A DNA stretch of 64,000 bases from Leptofilum sp965223285 (GCF_965223285.1 NZ_OZ244997.1:4712001-4776000); one strand, 5' to 3'. Counted from the first letter of the stretch, positions 34,086 through 42,540 are shown. Notes: generated from the sequence alone by a model not told the origin. Made by a program: numbers and translations.

Positions 34086-35147
34086 TTACCCAATTACCAG
34101 ATTAAACAGATAGCCCGTAAAAATAATTGCCACAGCCACGATGCCAATAAAAATGGCGATAAGGCGCAGCTTAATGACCCGCTTCAAAATAAGGATTTCT
34201 GGCAAGCTGAGGGCGACAACAGACATCATGAAGGCAAGCACAGTACCTAGCGCTGCCCCTTTTTCCATTAGCGCATGTACCACCGGAATGATGCCAGCGG
34301 CGTTGGCATACAGCGGTACACCCAGCAGGACGGCCGTCGGTACCGACCACCACGCTTCCCGCCCCATCACATTTGCCAGGAAATTTTCTGGCACATACCC
34401 ATGAATGCCAGCACCAATGCCGATGCCGATAATGACAAACAGCCACACCTTGCCCACAATTTCCTTCGTACTGCGGCCCGCATCCCGAATTCGGTCGTCC
34501 AGAGTCGGTTTGTAGGTGATATCGGCAGCTTGTTGCCCAACCTGCACCTGCCACACAAAATCTTCCACGTACCGCTCTGGGCGTAGGCGGCCAATAAGCA
34601 TGCCGCCCAAAATGGCAATAGTCAGACCAGAGATGAGGTACAGTCCCGCGATTTGCCAGCCAAAGAGACCAAACAGCATCGCCAGGGCGATTTCATTCAC
34701 TACGGGCGTGGCAATCAGGAAGGAAAACGTAACGCCCAGCGGGATGCCGCTTTCCACAAAACCGATGAACAGCGGCACGGCCGAACAGGAGCAAAATGGC
34801 GTGAGCACACCCAACCCAGCAGCGAGGACGTTGCCCACACCTTCACGCCGCCCGCCCAGCGCCGCCCGCGTTTGTTCCGGGCTAAAAAATGAGCGTACAA
34901 ACGTGACGAGGAAAATCATCCCCGCCAGCAGCATCAGAATTTTAGGCACGTCGTAGAGGAAGAAGTTTACGGATTCGCCCAGGCGTGTGTGAGCCTGCAG
35001 GCCAATGAGATCGTAGGTGAGCCAGTCCGCCAGTGCTTGCAACTGCTGCCAAACCAGCAGCCAAATCAGGCCCAGCAGCAGCACCAGCGTCGGTAGCTGC
35101 CAGCCTGATTTGCGGGGTGGGGTAAAGCTAATTTTGTGGCTGCTCAT
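34086..35147 (-). CDS. ArsP-like permease (DUF318/UPF0718)
   Basis: 353-residue inner-membrane protein with about eight helices. The signature TPFCSCSAVPLFIGFVESGIPLG (about 115-137) with its close Cys pair, and the matching second-half motif LLGVPLYANAAGIIPVVHALMEKG, are those of the DUF318 permeases, which include the organoarsenical exporter ArsP. The loop between halves (about 180-230) is soluble. Its neighbours, a CxxC thioredoxin-like protein before it (9 bp gap) and an ArsR repressor after it (6 bp gap), support a metalloid or organoarsenical efflux role. Substrate is inferred only; other DUF318 members have unknown cargo. Confidence 0.85.
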   Translation of the reverse strand: MSSHKISFTPPRKSGWQLPTLVLLLGLIWLLVWQQLQALADWLTYDLIGLQAHTRLGESVNFFLYDVPKILMLLAGMIFLVTFVRSFFSPEQTRAALGGRREGVGNVLAAGLGVLTPFCSCSAVPLFIGFVESGIPLGVTFSFLIATPVVNEIALAMLFGLFGWQIAGLYLISGLTIAILGGMLIGRLRPERYVEDFVWQVQVGQQAADITYKPTLDDRIRDAGRSTKEIVGKVWLFVIIGIGIGAGIHGYVPENFLANVMGREAWWSVPTAVLLGVPLYANAAGIIPVVHALMEKGAALGTVLAFMMSVVALSLPEILILKRVIKLRLIAIFIGIVAVAIIFTGYLFNLVIG

Positions 35148-35156
35148 GAAAAGCTC

Positions 35157-35402
35157 CTAATTTTGGGCAGCGATGAGCCAGTTGGTGACTTCTTGGTTGG
35201 TGGGAATACGGCCGTATGCCACCACCTTTTCATTAACCACCAGCCCTGGAGTAGACATTACGCCGTAAGCCATAATCTGCCCGTAATCTGTCACTTTCTC
35301 AATCTCAGCCGCCATGCCCAGCTTTTCCACTTCACGGTGAGCAATTTGCTCCACCCGCTTGCAGTTGGCGCAACCCGGACCGAGTACTTTAATTTTTAGC
35401 AT
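35157..35402 (-). CDS. Small thioredoxin-like protein (redox-active disulfide protein 2 type)
   Basis: 81-residue thioredoxin-fold protein. The active motif is GPGCANCKR (Cys near 11 and 14), the cis-Pro motif is VMSTPGLVVNEKVVAYGR. This short type is typical of arsenic or mercury-like detox cassettes and anaerobe redox systems. It is the first gene of the permease-ArsR operon and is directly downstream of the operators. It may reduce the metalloid or deliver it to the permease; this is inference. Confidence 0.88.
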   Translation of the reverse strand: MLKIKVLGPGCANCKRVEQIAHREVEKLGMAAEIEKVTDYGQIMAYGVMSTPGLVVNEKVVAYGRIPTNQEVTNWLIAAQN

Positions 35403-35419
35403 GAGGTGCTCCTTGATAG

Positions 35420-35435
35420 TTCAACATTCATTGAA
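35420..35435 (-). promoter_or_regulatory. ArsR-type operator 1
   Basis: TTCAACATTCATTGAA, an imperfect palindrome (TTCAA..TTGAA) like known ArsR/SmtB sites, 18 bp before the thioredoxin-like gene. An almost identical copy is 97 bp further upstream. Confidence 0.7.
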
Positions 35436-35516
35436 GTAATGTGTGGGAACTGTACGCTGCAAGGGGAAACGGCCGTAGTGAACTTCATCACCTGAACCAC
35501 ATGACGCTTATCATAG

Positions 35517-35532
35517 TTCAACGCTCATTGAA
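35517..35532 (-). promoter_or_regulatory. ArsR-type operator 2
   Basis: TTCAACGCTCATTGAA differs from operator 1 at two central bases, and both copies share the ATAG prefix just outside. The pair could allow looping or cooperative binding by the operon's ArsR protein. Confidence 0.7.
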
Positions 35533-35661
35533 ATATTGACTGTGAAAAAGAAGGGCACATACCCTCATCAAATTAGGCAAATTTGCATCCTCAAAAAACA
35601 GCCCACCAACGCAGGTGGGCTGTTTATACAAATATGCAATTAGCTCATAACCGGATACGCT

Positions 35662-37992
35662 CTAAATATCGCAGTTCCCCGCCATGCAGGCCAGTTCCTG
35701 TGCGGCCGTTGTCAAATCTTCTTCCTCATAACGGTAAATCTTGGAAAAATCAATGTCCGGGAACTTGTCGGCTAGCTGCTCGTACTCCTCAGCATCAATT
35801 TCAATATAGGGCATCTGGTCATACTGGGCGTCGAAGGCGGGCAGGAAGGCCATACCACCGATTTTGTCCTGATGCTCCCAAATCCAGCGGATGATGTCCA
35901 GCACCTCATGGTCGCGATAGGTGATCGTCACGCTGGGGTTGTGCTCTGTGTAATGCGTTTTGTTTTGCAGCCAATATTCACATTGCGTCAGTGCCGAGCG
36001 ATCGTTGCGGGTGATGGCTGCTTCTGGCGCTTTGACCGGAAAATGGACGACCCAGGTTGTGGCGTTGTCGCGGGTTTGGCCGTTTTCTGGGTCCATAGGT
36101 GCACCGGCATCTTGCAGCACCTTAAAGACGGGGCTGTGCGAACCAACGCGCACGTTGCGGATGTAGTACGGTGCCCAGCGAGCGTGCAGCCCGGAGGAGG
36201 AGTTGACCAACTGTGAAGAGTTGCCCGATGGCTTAACGCAGGTCACAGAGGCAGATTGGTTAATGCCCAACGTAGCCGCGTACTCTTTGTTTGTTTCCAC
36301 GGCAATGCGCTGTAATTTTTCCTGGATTTCCGGGTCTTGGGCAGCCGGGCTATCCATCTGGCCGTTCAGGTCTACGCCCAGCAGCCGCTCTTCGATGCTG
36401 TTTTGCTGCCACTGTGGCCGTAAACCGGGGAAGTGAATGGCCATCGACTGAATGGTGCCGATGATGGTGGCCAGTTCCACCTTTTCCTTGAGCGTTTCGT
36501 AGGTGTCGTCGGCGCGGGCGATGGTGCTGGTGAGGTTGCAGAATTGATACGGCCGTAAATAAATCTCACCGCAAGGATTGGTGCCGAACTCAGCCGCTCT
36601 GCGGCGGGCTGGGCTGTTCTCGATGGCTGCTTTCCGGTTGAAGATGCCCGGTTCGCCCCGCTCCGATTCCACCATGTCCAGCACGAAGCGCGTAATCTCT
36701 GCTTGGGTCAGTTCACGCGAGGGCCAGACAGCCGAATTATTGGCGTTCCACCGCTGGCTGTTGGCGCGCCAGAAGTCGCCATCTTTGCAGTGGCGCATTT
36801 CCAGATCGTCATAATCAAACAGGGAGATCATCGCAGTACGGCGCACACCGCCAGAAACGGCCGCGTCTCCTACGGCACACATAATATCGTGCGCATCGAG
36901 CGGCCGTAAAAAGCCACCCTGCCGCGACAAAATGCGGGAACGGGCAAAGTCCAGCATCTGGCGCAGCGGCTCCGGCCCGGAAGCACGGCCCCCCTTCACC
37001 CGCAGTGGTGAACCGATGGGGCGCACCAGCGAATAATCAAACTTTACATCTTCGCCCTTGAACCAGGCATTTAGGCCAATGCGAACCGCTTCTGCCCACC
37101 CTTCTGACGAGTCCGCCACCACATGCGTAGCGGCTGGATTGCCACTTTGGCGGGCGATACGCGGGAACTGTTCCACGTATTGCCGCTCTACTGAGAAGCC
37201 CACGCCGCAGCCGCTCATCGAAATAATAAGTGCTTCCACGAAGGAGTCGATGCTGTCTACGGGCATGTAGGAACAGTTATAGATGGCAATGTTGTTACGA
37301 CGGGCGGCAGGGCCAGCCATCGCCAGCAGGCGCATGGAGGGCATCACCTTCATTTGCAAAATACCCTGGCGAATGCGCTCATACGTTTCGGCGGGCAGGC
37401 GGTATTCGGATAGCTCTTTCAGGTACTCGGTGGCGCGGTTCACGGTTTCAACCCAAGTCTCGCGGCGGCCGAGATCGTAATTGAAGCGGGAATATTTATC
37501 GTAGAACTGGAACTTTTGCAGTTGGGTGGGGAAGTAGGGGTCTGATTCAGCAAACGCATCGCGCACTTCTGGCGGCACGGGCCGCTTGGTACGCATTTTG
37601 GCATGTTCGGCACGGTACAAAATGTAATGCTTAGCGGCTTCATATTCGCCAGCCGCTTGCAGCACCATCTCTACAATGTCCTGCACGCCTTCCACGGTGG
37701 GCAGGTCATATTTGGCCGCAACGACGTTGACAACGCGATGGGTAATCTCTTTGACGGGGGTTTTAGGCTCTACGTCCAGGCTGGCATAGCAGCGTTCCAG
37801 AGCATTTTCAATACGATCCATCTCAAAGGGAACGATACGGCCGTCTCGCTTTACAATACTTTTTGGTACCGCCACCTTAAAATAAATGCTGTCCTCATTG
37901 AGGCGTGTGCCGTTGCCATTTTTACCATTACTGCCATTGGTGCCGTTTGGTTCAACCAAAATTTTTTCTTGCGTTTGTTGCTGTTCAGACAT
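35662..37992 (-). CDS. nrdJ: Class II (adenosylcobalamin-dependent) ribonucleoside-triphosphate reductase
   Basis: 776-residue reductase making dNTPs without oxygen dependence. An ATP-cone lies at about 45-135 (IVKRDGRIVPFEMDRIENALERC). The barrel holds the conserved NCSYMP Cys (near 250), SGCGVGFSVER, the active-site NPCGEIYLRPYQFCNLT (near 475-491) and VKPSGNSSQLVNSSSG. The C-terminal redox pair is ACMAGNCDI. This is the monomeric RTPR/NrdJ type rather than the 2-gene class I. The first 43 residues are Asn/Gly/Gln-rich. ATG 37992 has AAGGAGATGG ahead. NrdR is encoded just upstream. No B12 riboswitch was seen in the 231 bp leader, but a 12 bp inverted repeat is present. Confidence 0.92.
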   Translation of the reverse strand: MSEQQQTQEKILVEPNGTNGSNGKNGNGTRLNEDSIYFKVAVPKSIVKRDGRIVPFEMDRIENALERCYASLDVEPKTPVKEITHRVVNVVAAKYDLPTVEGVQDIVEMVLQAAGEYEAAKHYILYRAEHAKMRTKRPVPPEVRDAFAESDPYFPTQLQKFQFYDKYSRFNYDLGRRETWVETVNRATEYLKELSEYRLPAETYERIRQGILQMKVMPSMRLLAMAGPAARRNNIAIYNCSYMPVDSIDSFVEALIISMSGCGVGFSVERQYVEQFPRIARQSGNPAATHVVADSSEGWAEAVRIGLNAWFKGEDVKFDYSLVRPIGSPLRVKGGRASGPEPLRQMLDFARSRILSRQGGFLRPLDAHDIMCAVGDAAVSGGVRRTAMISLFDYDDLEMRHCKDGDFWRANSQRWNANNSAVWPSRELTQAEITRFVLDMVESERGEPGIFNRKAAIENSPARRRAAEFGTNPCGEIYLRPYQFCNLTSTIARADDTYETLKEKVELATIIGTIQSMAIHFPGLRPQWQQNSIEERLLGVDLNGQMDSPAAQDPEIQEKLQRIAVETNKEYAATLGINQSASVTCVKPSGNSSQLVNSSSGLHARWAPYYIRNVRVGSHSPVFKVLQDAGAPMDPENGQTRDNATTWVVHFPVKAPEAAITRNDRSALTQCEYWLQNKTHYTEHNPSVTITYRDHEVLDIIRWIWEHQDKIGGMAFLPAFDAQYDQMPYIEIDAEEYEQLADKFPDIDFSKIYRYEEEDLTTAAQELACMAGNCDI

Positions 37993-38078
37993 CGAGATTC
38001 CATCTCCTTGTTGTGGATTTTGTGTAAAAACCAAAAAGTTTCGCGAAACAGAAAAGGCTAGTTTTTGGTTTTCACCGA

Positions 38079-38131
38079 GTAAATCTCACATTGTCAACCA
38101 GGTTTATTTCAGGATATTTTGTGAGATTTAC
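38079..38131 (-). promoter_or_regulatory. Inverted repeat and possible NrdR boxes upstream of nrdJ
   Basis: GTAAATCTCACA (38079-38090) and TGTGAGATTTAC (38120-38131) are perfect complements. Two TTGTG-containing AT-rich words, GATATTTTGTG (38113) and ACCAATATTGTGT (38138-38150), resemble the NrdR box, the second reading ACACAATATTGGT on the minus strand. Their 27 bp offset is not the usual three helical turns, so the NrdR assignment is tentative. Confidence 0.4.
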
Positions 38132-38223
38132 ATACATACCAATATTGTGTTTTTCAATGCGTGGGTTTGGGAATTGGTTTAAATTTTTGGGCAAACGGCC
38201 GTTTTTGGCACTGCAAACGGCCG

Positions 38224-38676
38224 TTACCGGGATTCAAGCAATCGGTCAATCTCCTTGCGAATTGACTCCAAGTCATCAAAGCCTAAGTAAACTGTCGCGT
38301 AGCGAATGTACGCTACCTCATCTAAATCCTTGAGCTTTTTGATGACCAGATCGCCAGCCATTTTGCTTGGGACTTCTGCTTTCCCCAACTGTTGTAGCTC
38401 CGCTTCTACTTCGCCCGCGATGCGCTCAATGTCGGTTGCTGCCACGGGCCGCTTGGCGCAGGCTACCTTGATGCCCGCCATCAGCTTTTCCCGCGAGAAT
38501 TCTTCACGGGTGCCGTCTTGCTTCACAAGCATGGGGGTTGCCAAAATGGGGCGTTCGTAGGAGCTAAACCGCTGTTTGCACTTATCGCACACACGCCGCC
38601 GCCGCGTGCCGCCACGTTGATCGTGGCTGGTGTCGATGACGCGCGTTTTATGATTGTTGCAGTATGGACATTTCAC
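38224..38676 (-). CDS. nrdR: Ribonucleotide reductase repressor NrdR
   Basis: 150-residue zinc-ribbon/ATP-cone repressor of ribonucleotide reductase genes. The ribbon is CPYCNNHKTRVIDTSHD with CDKCKQRFSSYER; the ATP-cone follows (VKQDGTREEFSREKLMAGIKVACAKRPV). The frame is open to a TTG at 38700, but GTG 38676 gives the standard start VKCPYC, the usual length, and has AGGAGA nine bases upstream. Its position between ftsZ and nrdJ couples division and dNTP supply genes; by family it represses nrdJ when dATP is high. Confidence 0.95.
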   Translation of the reverse strand: MKCPYCNNHKTRVIDTSHDQRGGTRRRRVCDKCKQRFSSYERPILATPMLVKQDGTREEFSREKLMAGIKVACAKRPVAATDIERIAGEVEAELQQLGKAEVPSKMAGDLVIKKLKDLDEVAYIRYATVYLGFDDLESIRKEIDRLLESR

Positions 38677-38796
38677 GTAGAAAGTCTCCTGATGGGCCAA
38701 AAACCAGATATGGGAGTGTACCAGTTATTCGCTGCTTTGCCGCCATATATGGGGGTTTTGACTGCGAATCCCCCTACATTTGGTACACTGCGAGGC

Positions 38797-38825
38797 ATTA
38801 TAGCATACGGCCGTTTCCCTAGCAA
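38797..38825 (-). promoter_or_regulatory. Sigma-70-like promoter for nrdR
   Basis: On the minus strand TTGCTA (38825-38820) and a perfect TATAAT (38802-38797) are 17 bp apart, about 120 bp before nrdR. An ACGGCCGT octamer lies inside the spacer between the two boxes. Confidence 0.7.
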
Positions 38826-38918
38826 GCTATTTTGCAACCGATAAACCTTAAAAAATTAAACGGCCGTTGTGCTGCTGGTGAACGGCCGTTTACGTGGTTT
38901 TAGAACATCTGTGTGACT

Positions 38919-38955
38919 CAAAAAAGCCCGCCAAAGCATACACGCTTTGGCGGGC
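38919..38955 (-). terminator. Rho-independent terminator after ftsZ
   Basis: On the minus strand GCCCGCCAAAGC pairs perfectly with GCTTTGGCGGGC (6-base loop) and is followed by six T. It ends the dcw transcript before nrdR, so nrdR has its own promoter. Confidence 0.92.
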
Positions 38956-38982
38956 CAACTCAATAAGAGGGGTATGGTTTGC

Positions 38983-40131
38983 TTACTCTTTCTTCTTACG
39001 CAGAAAGGCCGGAATGTCCAGATTATTTGCCTGGAAGGACGGCCGTTCCACACGTTCCTCTCGCACAGGTTGCCCAGTAGGACGGCTCACAGGTTGACGC
39101 ACAGGTTCCCGCTGCGGCAGACGATTTTCAGTGCGAGACATCTGCCGCATCATGGGCGCGCCATGTTCAAAACCCGTGGCAATTACCGTAATGCGAATTT
39201 CGTCGCCCATTGCTTCATCAACGACGGCACCGAAAATCAAATTCACATCCGGGTGGGCTGTTTCTTTGATGATTGCCGCCGCATGGTTAATTTCGTATAG
39301 ACTCAAATCGTTGCCGCCCGTTACGTTGAACAAAATGCCTCGCGCCCCAGCAATCGTCACGTCTAGCAGCTTGCTGGCGAGTGCTTCTTCAGCCGCGATG
39401 CGGGCGCGATCTTCGCCAGACCCCTTGCCCACAGCCATAAGCGCCGCGCCACCCATCGACATCACCGTTTGCACATCGGCAAAGTCCAGATTGATAAGGC
39501 CGGGTACGGTGATCAGCTCGCTAATGCCCTGAATGCCCTGCCGCAGCACGTCATCGGCCAATTTGAAGGAATCCATAAGCGACAAGCGGCGATCGGCCGT
39601 TTCCAACAAGCGATCATTCGGAATCACGATCAGCGTATCCACATGCTCTTTAAGCTGCTCAATGCCCGTTTCGGCCGCCCGCATCCGCTGGGAACCTTCA
39701 AAGCTAAACGGCTTTGTGACCACGCCAATGGTCAATGCGCCCTGCTCACGCGCCACTTTGGCCACAATGGGGCTGGCCCCAGTGCCAGTGCCGCCACCCA
39801 TGCAGGCCGTTACAAATACCATGTCAGACCCTTGCAGCAACTCATGCAGCTCTTCCACCGACTCCTCGGCGGATTTCGTGCCAACCTCTGGTTTGCCGCC
39901 AGAGCCGAGCCCACGCGTGGTGCGCTCACCGATGGCTACGCGCTGCCGCGCCTGGCTGGCCATAAGGGCCTGCTGGTCGGTGTTGATGGCGATGAAATCC
40001 ACCCCGGCAATGTTCTCGGCAATCATGCGGTTGACGGCATTGCTACCACCACCGCCCACGCCCACCACGCGGATCAGGGCATTTCCTTCTGTTTCTGGCA
40101 TTCTTTGAATTTTTGCAGTTTGTTGATTCAT
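38983..40131 (-). CDS. ftsZ: Cell division protein FtsZ
   Basis: 382-residue tubulin-like GTPase that forms the division ring. Signature segments: VVGVGGGGSNAVNRMI (about 22-37), the tubulin motif GGGTGTGASP (about 114-123), NVTGGNDLSLYE, and the T7 loop NLDFADVQTVM. The linker (about 320-360) is Arg/Pro/Gln-rich, and the C-terminal peptide NNLDIPAFLRKKKE matches the conserved tail that binds FtsA and other partners. It is the last gene of the dcw run and is followed by a strong terminator. Length is normal. Confidence 0.97.
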   Translation of the reverse strand: MNQQTAKIQRMPETEGNALIRVVGVGGGGSNAVNRMIAENIAGVDFIAINTDQQALMASQARQRVAIGERTTRGLGSGGKPEVGTKSAEESVEELHELLQGSDMVFVTACMGGGTGTGASPIVAKVAREQGALTIGVVTKPFSFEGSQRMRAAETGIEQLKEHVDTLIVIPNDRLLETADRRLSLMDSFKLADDVLRQGIQGISELITVPGLINLDFADVQTVMSMGGAALMAVGKGSGEDRARIAAEEALASKLLDVTIAGARGILFNVTGGNDLSLYEINHAAAIIKETAHPDVNLIFGAVVDEAMGDEIRITVIATGFEHGAPMMRQMSRTENRLPQREPVRQPVSRPTGQPVREERVERPSFQANNLDIPAFLRKKKE

Positions 40132-40150
40132 GTTTGTTACCCCTCTTGGC

Positions 40151-40232
40151 CAGTAATCAGTATTCGGTAAATCAGTAATCAGTTAGTTGCTCTGTTACTG
40201 ATTGCCGATTACTGAAAACTGAATACCGATTA
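40151..40232. repeat. CAGTAATCAGT-family hairpin spacer between ftsA and ftsZ
   Basis: CAGTAATCAGTATTCGG and TCAGTAATCAGTTAG are opposed by TTACTGATTGCCGATTACTG and ACTGAATACCGAT. The two halves can form an extended hairpin in the transcript between two co-transcribed division genes. Confidence 0.8.
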
Positions 40233-40233
40233 T

Positions 40234-41448
40234 CTATCCTGGCAAAAGTGCCTTCAAAATTGATCCCATCTTGCTCCCCCATTCCCGGTTGTGGGTGCGG
40301 GGCTGGTAAATCTGGTTGTCGCTCATGGCCCAATGCAGCAGGCCAACGCTGGTGGCGTAGGCAGATGAATGGAGCTTGTCTACCATGCCCACCAGATTTT
40401 GCGGCTGGGCCACGCGCGCAGGCACGTTCAAGACCCTTTCAGCCACTTCGGTGATGCCGCGAAGCTGTGCGCTGCCACCGGTTAGCACAATGCCAGCGGG
40501 CAGCAGGCCATCGTAGCCTGAGCGTTGCACATCTTCCAAAATGTGCTGGAAAATCTCTTCAACGCGAGCCTCAATAACGTGTGCCAAATCCTGCCGCCCA
40601 ACCTGAATCTTTTCGCCACCAAAAGGCTCCACTGTGAAAACGGTATTGGGGTCGATCTTGTCGGGGCGGCAGTCGCCGAACTGAATTTTGACCTGCTCGG
40701 CCACTTCGTAAGGGGCGCGCAGGCCAATGGCAATGTCGTTGCTGATGTGGTAGCCGCCGATGGGGAAGACTTTGGTATGCCACACCTTGCCCTGCATGTA
40801 GAGGGCGATGTCCGTCGTGCCGCCGCCAATGTCGGCTACGATGACGCCCATTTCCCGCTCGTTGGGGTCCAGCACTGCTTCACCGGAAGCTAGGGCGTTG
40901 AGGACATATTCGCTGGCGTTGATGCCGATATTCCCAGCGCAGCTTGTGAGGTTTTGCAGGGCAGGGCGGGCAGCGGTCACAATGTGGGTCTCTACCTCCA
41001 GGCGGAAGCCGTGCATCCCGATGGGGTTGCGCACGCCGTCATGCTCGTCGATGGTGTAGCTGCGCGGGATGAGGTGGACGATTTGCCGATTGGGCGGCAC
41101 GGGAATGGCCTGGGCCACATCTAGAGCGCGCTCGATATCACTGACAGCAACACCGTTATCGTTACGGCCGATGGCCACGATGCCTTTGTTGTTGGTGGAG
41201 CTAATATGCTCCCCGGCCATGCTCACAATCGCCTGGGAAAGGTCGTAGCCGGAGGTTTGCTCGGCTTGCTCTACCGCTTGGGCCAACGCCAGCGACGCTT
41301 CGCTAACGTCGATGACCATGCCTTTGCGCATCCCCCGTGCTGATGCCAGCCCCAGGCCGATGATTTGGAGACGGCCGTCTCGCACTTCACCCACTAAGGC
41401 ACACACCTTGGTCGTGCCAATGTCCAATCCAAAAATGATTTCTGCCAT
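40234..41448 (-). CDS. ftsA: Cell division protein FtsA
   Basis: 404-residue actin-like ATPase that tethers FtsZ to the membrane. IFGLDIGTTKVCALVGEV opens the protein (phosphate 1 loop), VDIGGGTTDIALY near 205 is phosphate 2, and IVLTGGSAQLRG near 335 is the adenosine motif. The SHS2 insertion (1C domain) lies at about 85-165. The C-terminus WGSKMGSILKALLPG fits the amphipathic membrane-binding helix. It is flanked on both sides by CAGT-word spacers. Confidence 0.95.
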   Translation of the reverse strand: MAEIIFGLDIGTTKVCALVGEVRDGRLQIIGLGLASARGMRKGMVIDVSEASLALAQAVEQAEQTSGYDLSQAIVSMAGEHISSTNNKGIVAIGRNDNGVAVSDIERALDVAQAIPVPPNRQIVHLIPRSYTIDEHDGVRNPIGMHGFRLEVETHIVTAARPALQNLTSCAGNIGINASEYVLNALASGEAVLDPNEREMGVIVADIGGGTTDIALYMQGKVWHTKVFPIGGYHISNDIAIGLRAPYEVAEQVKIQFGDCRPDKIDPNTVFTVEPFGGEKIQVGRQDLAHVIEARVEEIFQHILEDVQRSGYDGLLPAGIVLTGGSAQLRGITEVAERVLNVPARVAQPQNLVGMVDKLHSSAYATSVGLLHWAMSDNQIYQPRTHNREWGSKMGSILKALLPG

Positions 41449-41466
41449 GTTCCAATACCCTCTTTT

Positions 41467-41532
41467 TCAGTGGTCAGTATTCAGTTTGTCAGTGATCAGT
41501 CCGATTACTGAATACTGTTTACTGCTTACTGG
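41467..41532. repeat. CAGTAATCAGT-family hairpin spacer between ftsQ and ftsA
   Basis: GTGGTCAGTATTCAGT on the left is opposed by ACTGAATACTGTTTACTG on the right. Same vocabulary as the ftsA-ftsZ spacer but with a different word order. Confidence 0.75.
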
Positions 41533-41565
41533 AAATTCTCGTGCGACCTTAAATCTCCAATGTAA

Positions 41566-42471
41566 TTACTGCGCCAGGAAGTACGGTTTTTCCTGGTTAC
41601 TTACGCTGACGTACTGGGGTGTTAGCCCTTGTGCCAGCAGTTCATCTACAATGGTTTCATAGACGACCAATTTTTGTGTCATGTCTGTGCCGCTGCCGAA
41701 GTAGACCCTCCAGCCACGGCCGTCTTGGTAAGAAAGCCCATTGCCAGGTCTGTAATAGAGGCGGTCGATATTGGGCCGCAGCTCCTTAAGCAGGAGTGCT
41801 CCGGCTAGCACGTCGTGCGGCACAAAGCGCATGTTGGCACTGACGGTCTCAGGCACGGCCGTTTCTTCACCAGTCGCGGGTGTGGGGGCAGCCGGAATCT
41901 CAACTTCGGACTGAATCATCAGCAAGCCCAATGATTCAGTGCGTGCGGGAATGAGACGGCCGTTGCGCGTGACCCAAAATTGATTGCTGCCTTCCACCCA
42001 AATGGCGATGGGTGAATCCTCTGTGACGTTAATTTGCACCTGATTGGGCCAGTTGAGCGTTACCGATGCTGAAATGATCCCCGGAGTGTTGTCCATAATT
42101 TGCTGCGCCGCTGCGCCCGGATCGGCGGCAAAGACGTGTGAGCCAGCCAAATTGCTTGCCTGCACCACCTCGGTGGCAGGCACGGAAACTACGCCCTCCA
42201 CCGGGATTGAAGTCAAATAAAAGTTCTCGTCCAGGCCAATGAGTGTGAGTGCATAAATAGAAAGTGCCAGTAGCCCCAGGCTAATCCAGCGAGCCGAGAG
42301 CAAAATCTGCCGCAGGGTGGCTAGTGGCACCCGCGACCGTACCCGGTTGCGACGACGGCGGCGACGCGCTCTTTTTGGTACGCGCAAACGCGGCAGCGGC
42401 ATGGCGGAATCCATGCGTCGCATTTTGGGCTGTTTGCGTAAGCGTTTTGGCTGTTTTGCTCGTCGTTTCAT
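41566..42471 (-). CDS. ftsQ: Cell division protein FtsQ/DivIB
   Basis: 301-residue single-pass divisome protein. A very basic cytoplasmic tail (about 1-55, RKRARRRRRRNRVRSR) leads to one membrane helix (about 64-82). A POTRA domain follows (YLTSIPVEGVVSVPATEVVQASNLAG, ASVTLNWPNQVQINVTEDSPIAIW), then the beta-domain to the C-terminus with YVSVSNQEKPYF. It links the early ring to FtsL/FtsB and FtsW/FtsI. A low-complexity insert at about 190-205 (PTPATGEETAVPETV) is coded partly by an ACGGCCGT octamer. The POTRA call is by pattern. Confidence 0.85.
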   Translation of the reverse strand: MKRRAKQPKRLRKQPKMRRMDSAMPLPRLRVPKRARRRRRRNRVRSRVPLATLRQILLSARWISLGLLALSIYALTLIGLDENFYLTSIPVEGVVSVPATEVVQASNLAGSHVFAADPGAAAQQIMDNTPGIISASVTLNWPNQVQINVTEDSPIAIWVEGSNQFWVTRNGRLIPARTESLGLLMIQSEVEIPAAPTPATGEETAVPETVSANMRFVPHDVLAGALLLKELRPNIDRLYYRPGNGLSYQDGRGWRVYFGSGTDMTQKLVVYETIVDELLAQGLTPQYVSVSNQEKPYFLAQ

Positions 42472-42472
42472 A

Positions 42473-42540
42473 ATTGCTCAATTACTGAATTACCCAGTTA
42501 CTCAATTACATTCGCGTAATCATGAAATTGGGTAATTATT
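42473..42540. repeat. ATTACTGAATTACCCAGTTAC word spacer between ddl and ftsQ
   Basis: TTGCTCAATTACTGAATTACCC and its relatives on the left are opposed by TTGGGTAATTATTCC on the right. It fills the whole 64 bp gap between ddl and ftsQ and overlaps the ddl stop codon. Confidence 0.6.

Larger units (their letters stand above)
38677..38982. other. Spacer between ftsZ and nrdR with promoter, repeated motif and terminator
   Basis: 306 bp without a gene. From left to right it holds ATATATGGGGG (38745-38755) and its inverted relative AATCCCCCTACATTTGG (38768-38784), which can pair; the nrdR promoter (38797-38825); three ACGGCCGT octamers; and the ftsZ terminator (38919-38955). The GGGGG motif also occurs twice before the band-7 gene. 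Confidence 0.55.

Noticed and set aside
35403..35661. Additional small gene between the ars-like operon and nrdJ
   Set aside because: Only operators, one octamer and a possible hairpin (CCCACC/GGTGGG words near 35600-35625) are seen; no start with a ribosome-binding site.
37993..38223. Possible cobalamin riboswitch before the B12-dependent reductase
   Set aside because: No B12-box-like conserved core was found; only a simple inverted repeat and TTGTG words are visible.
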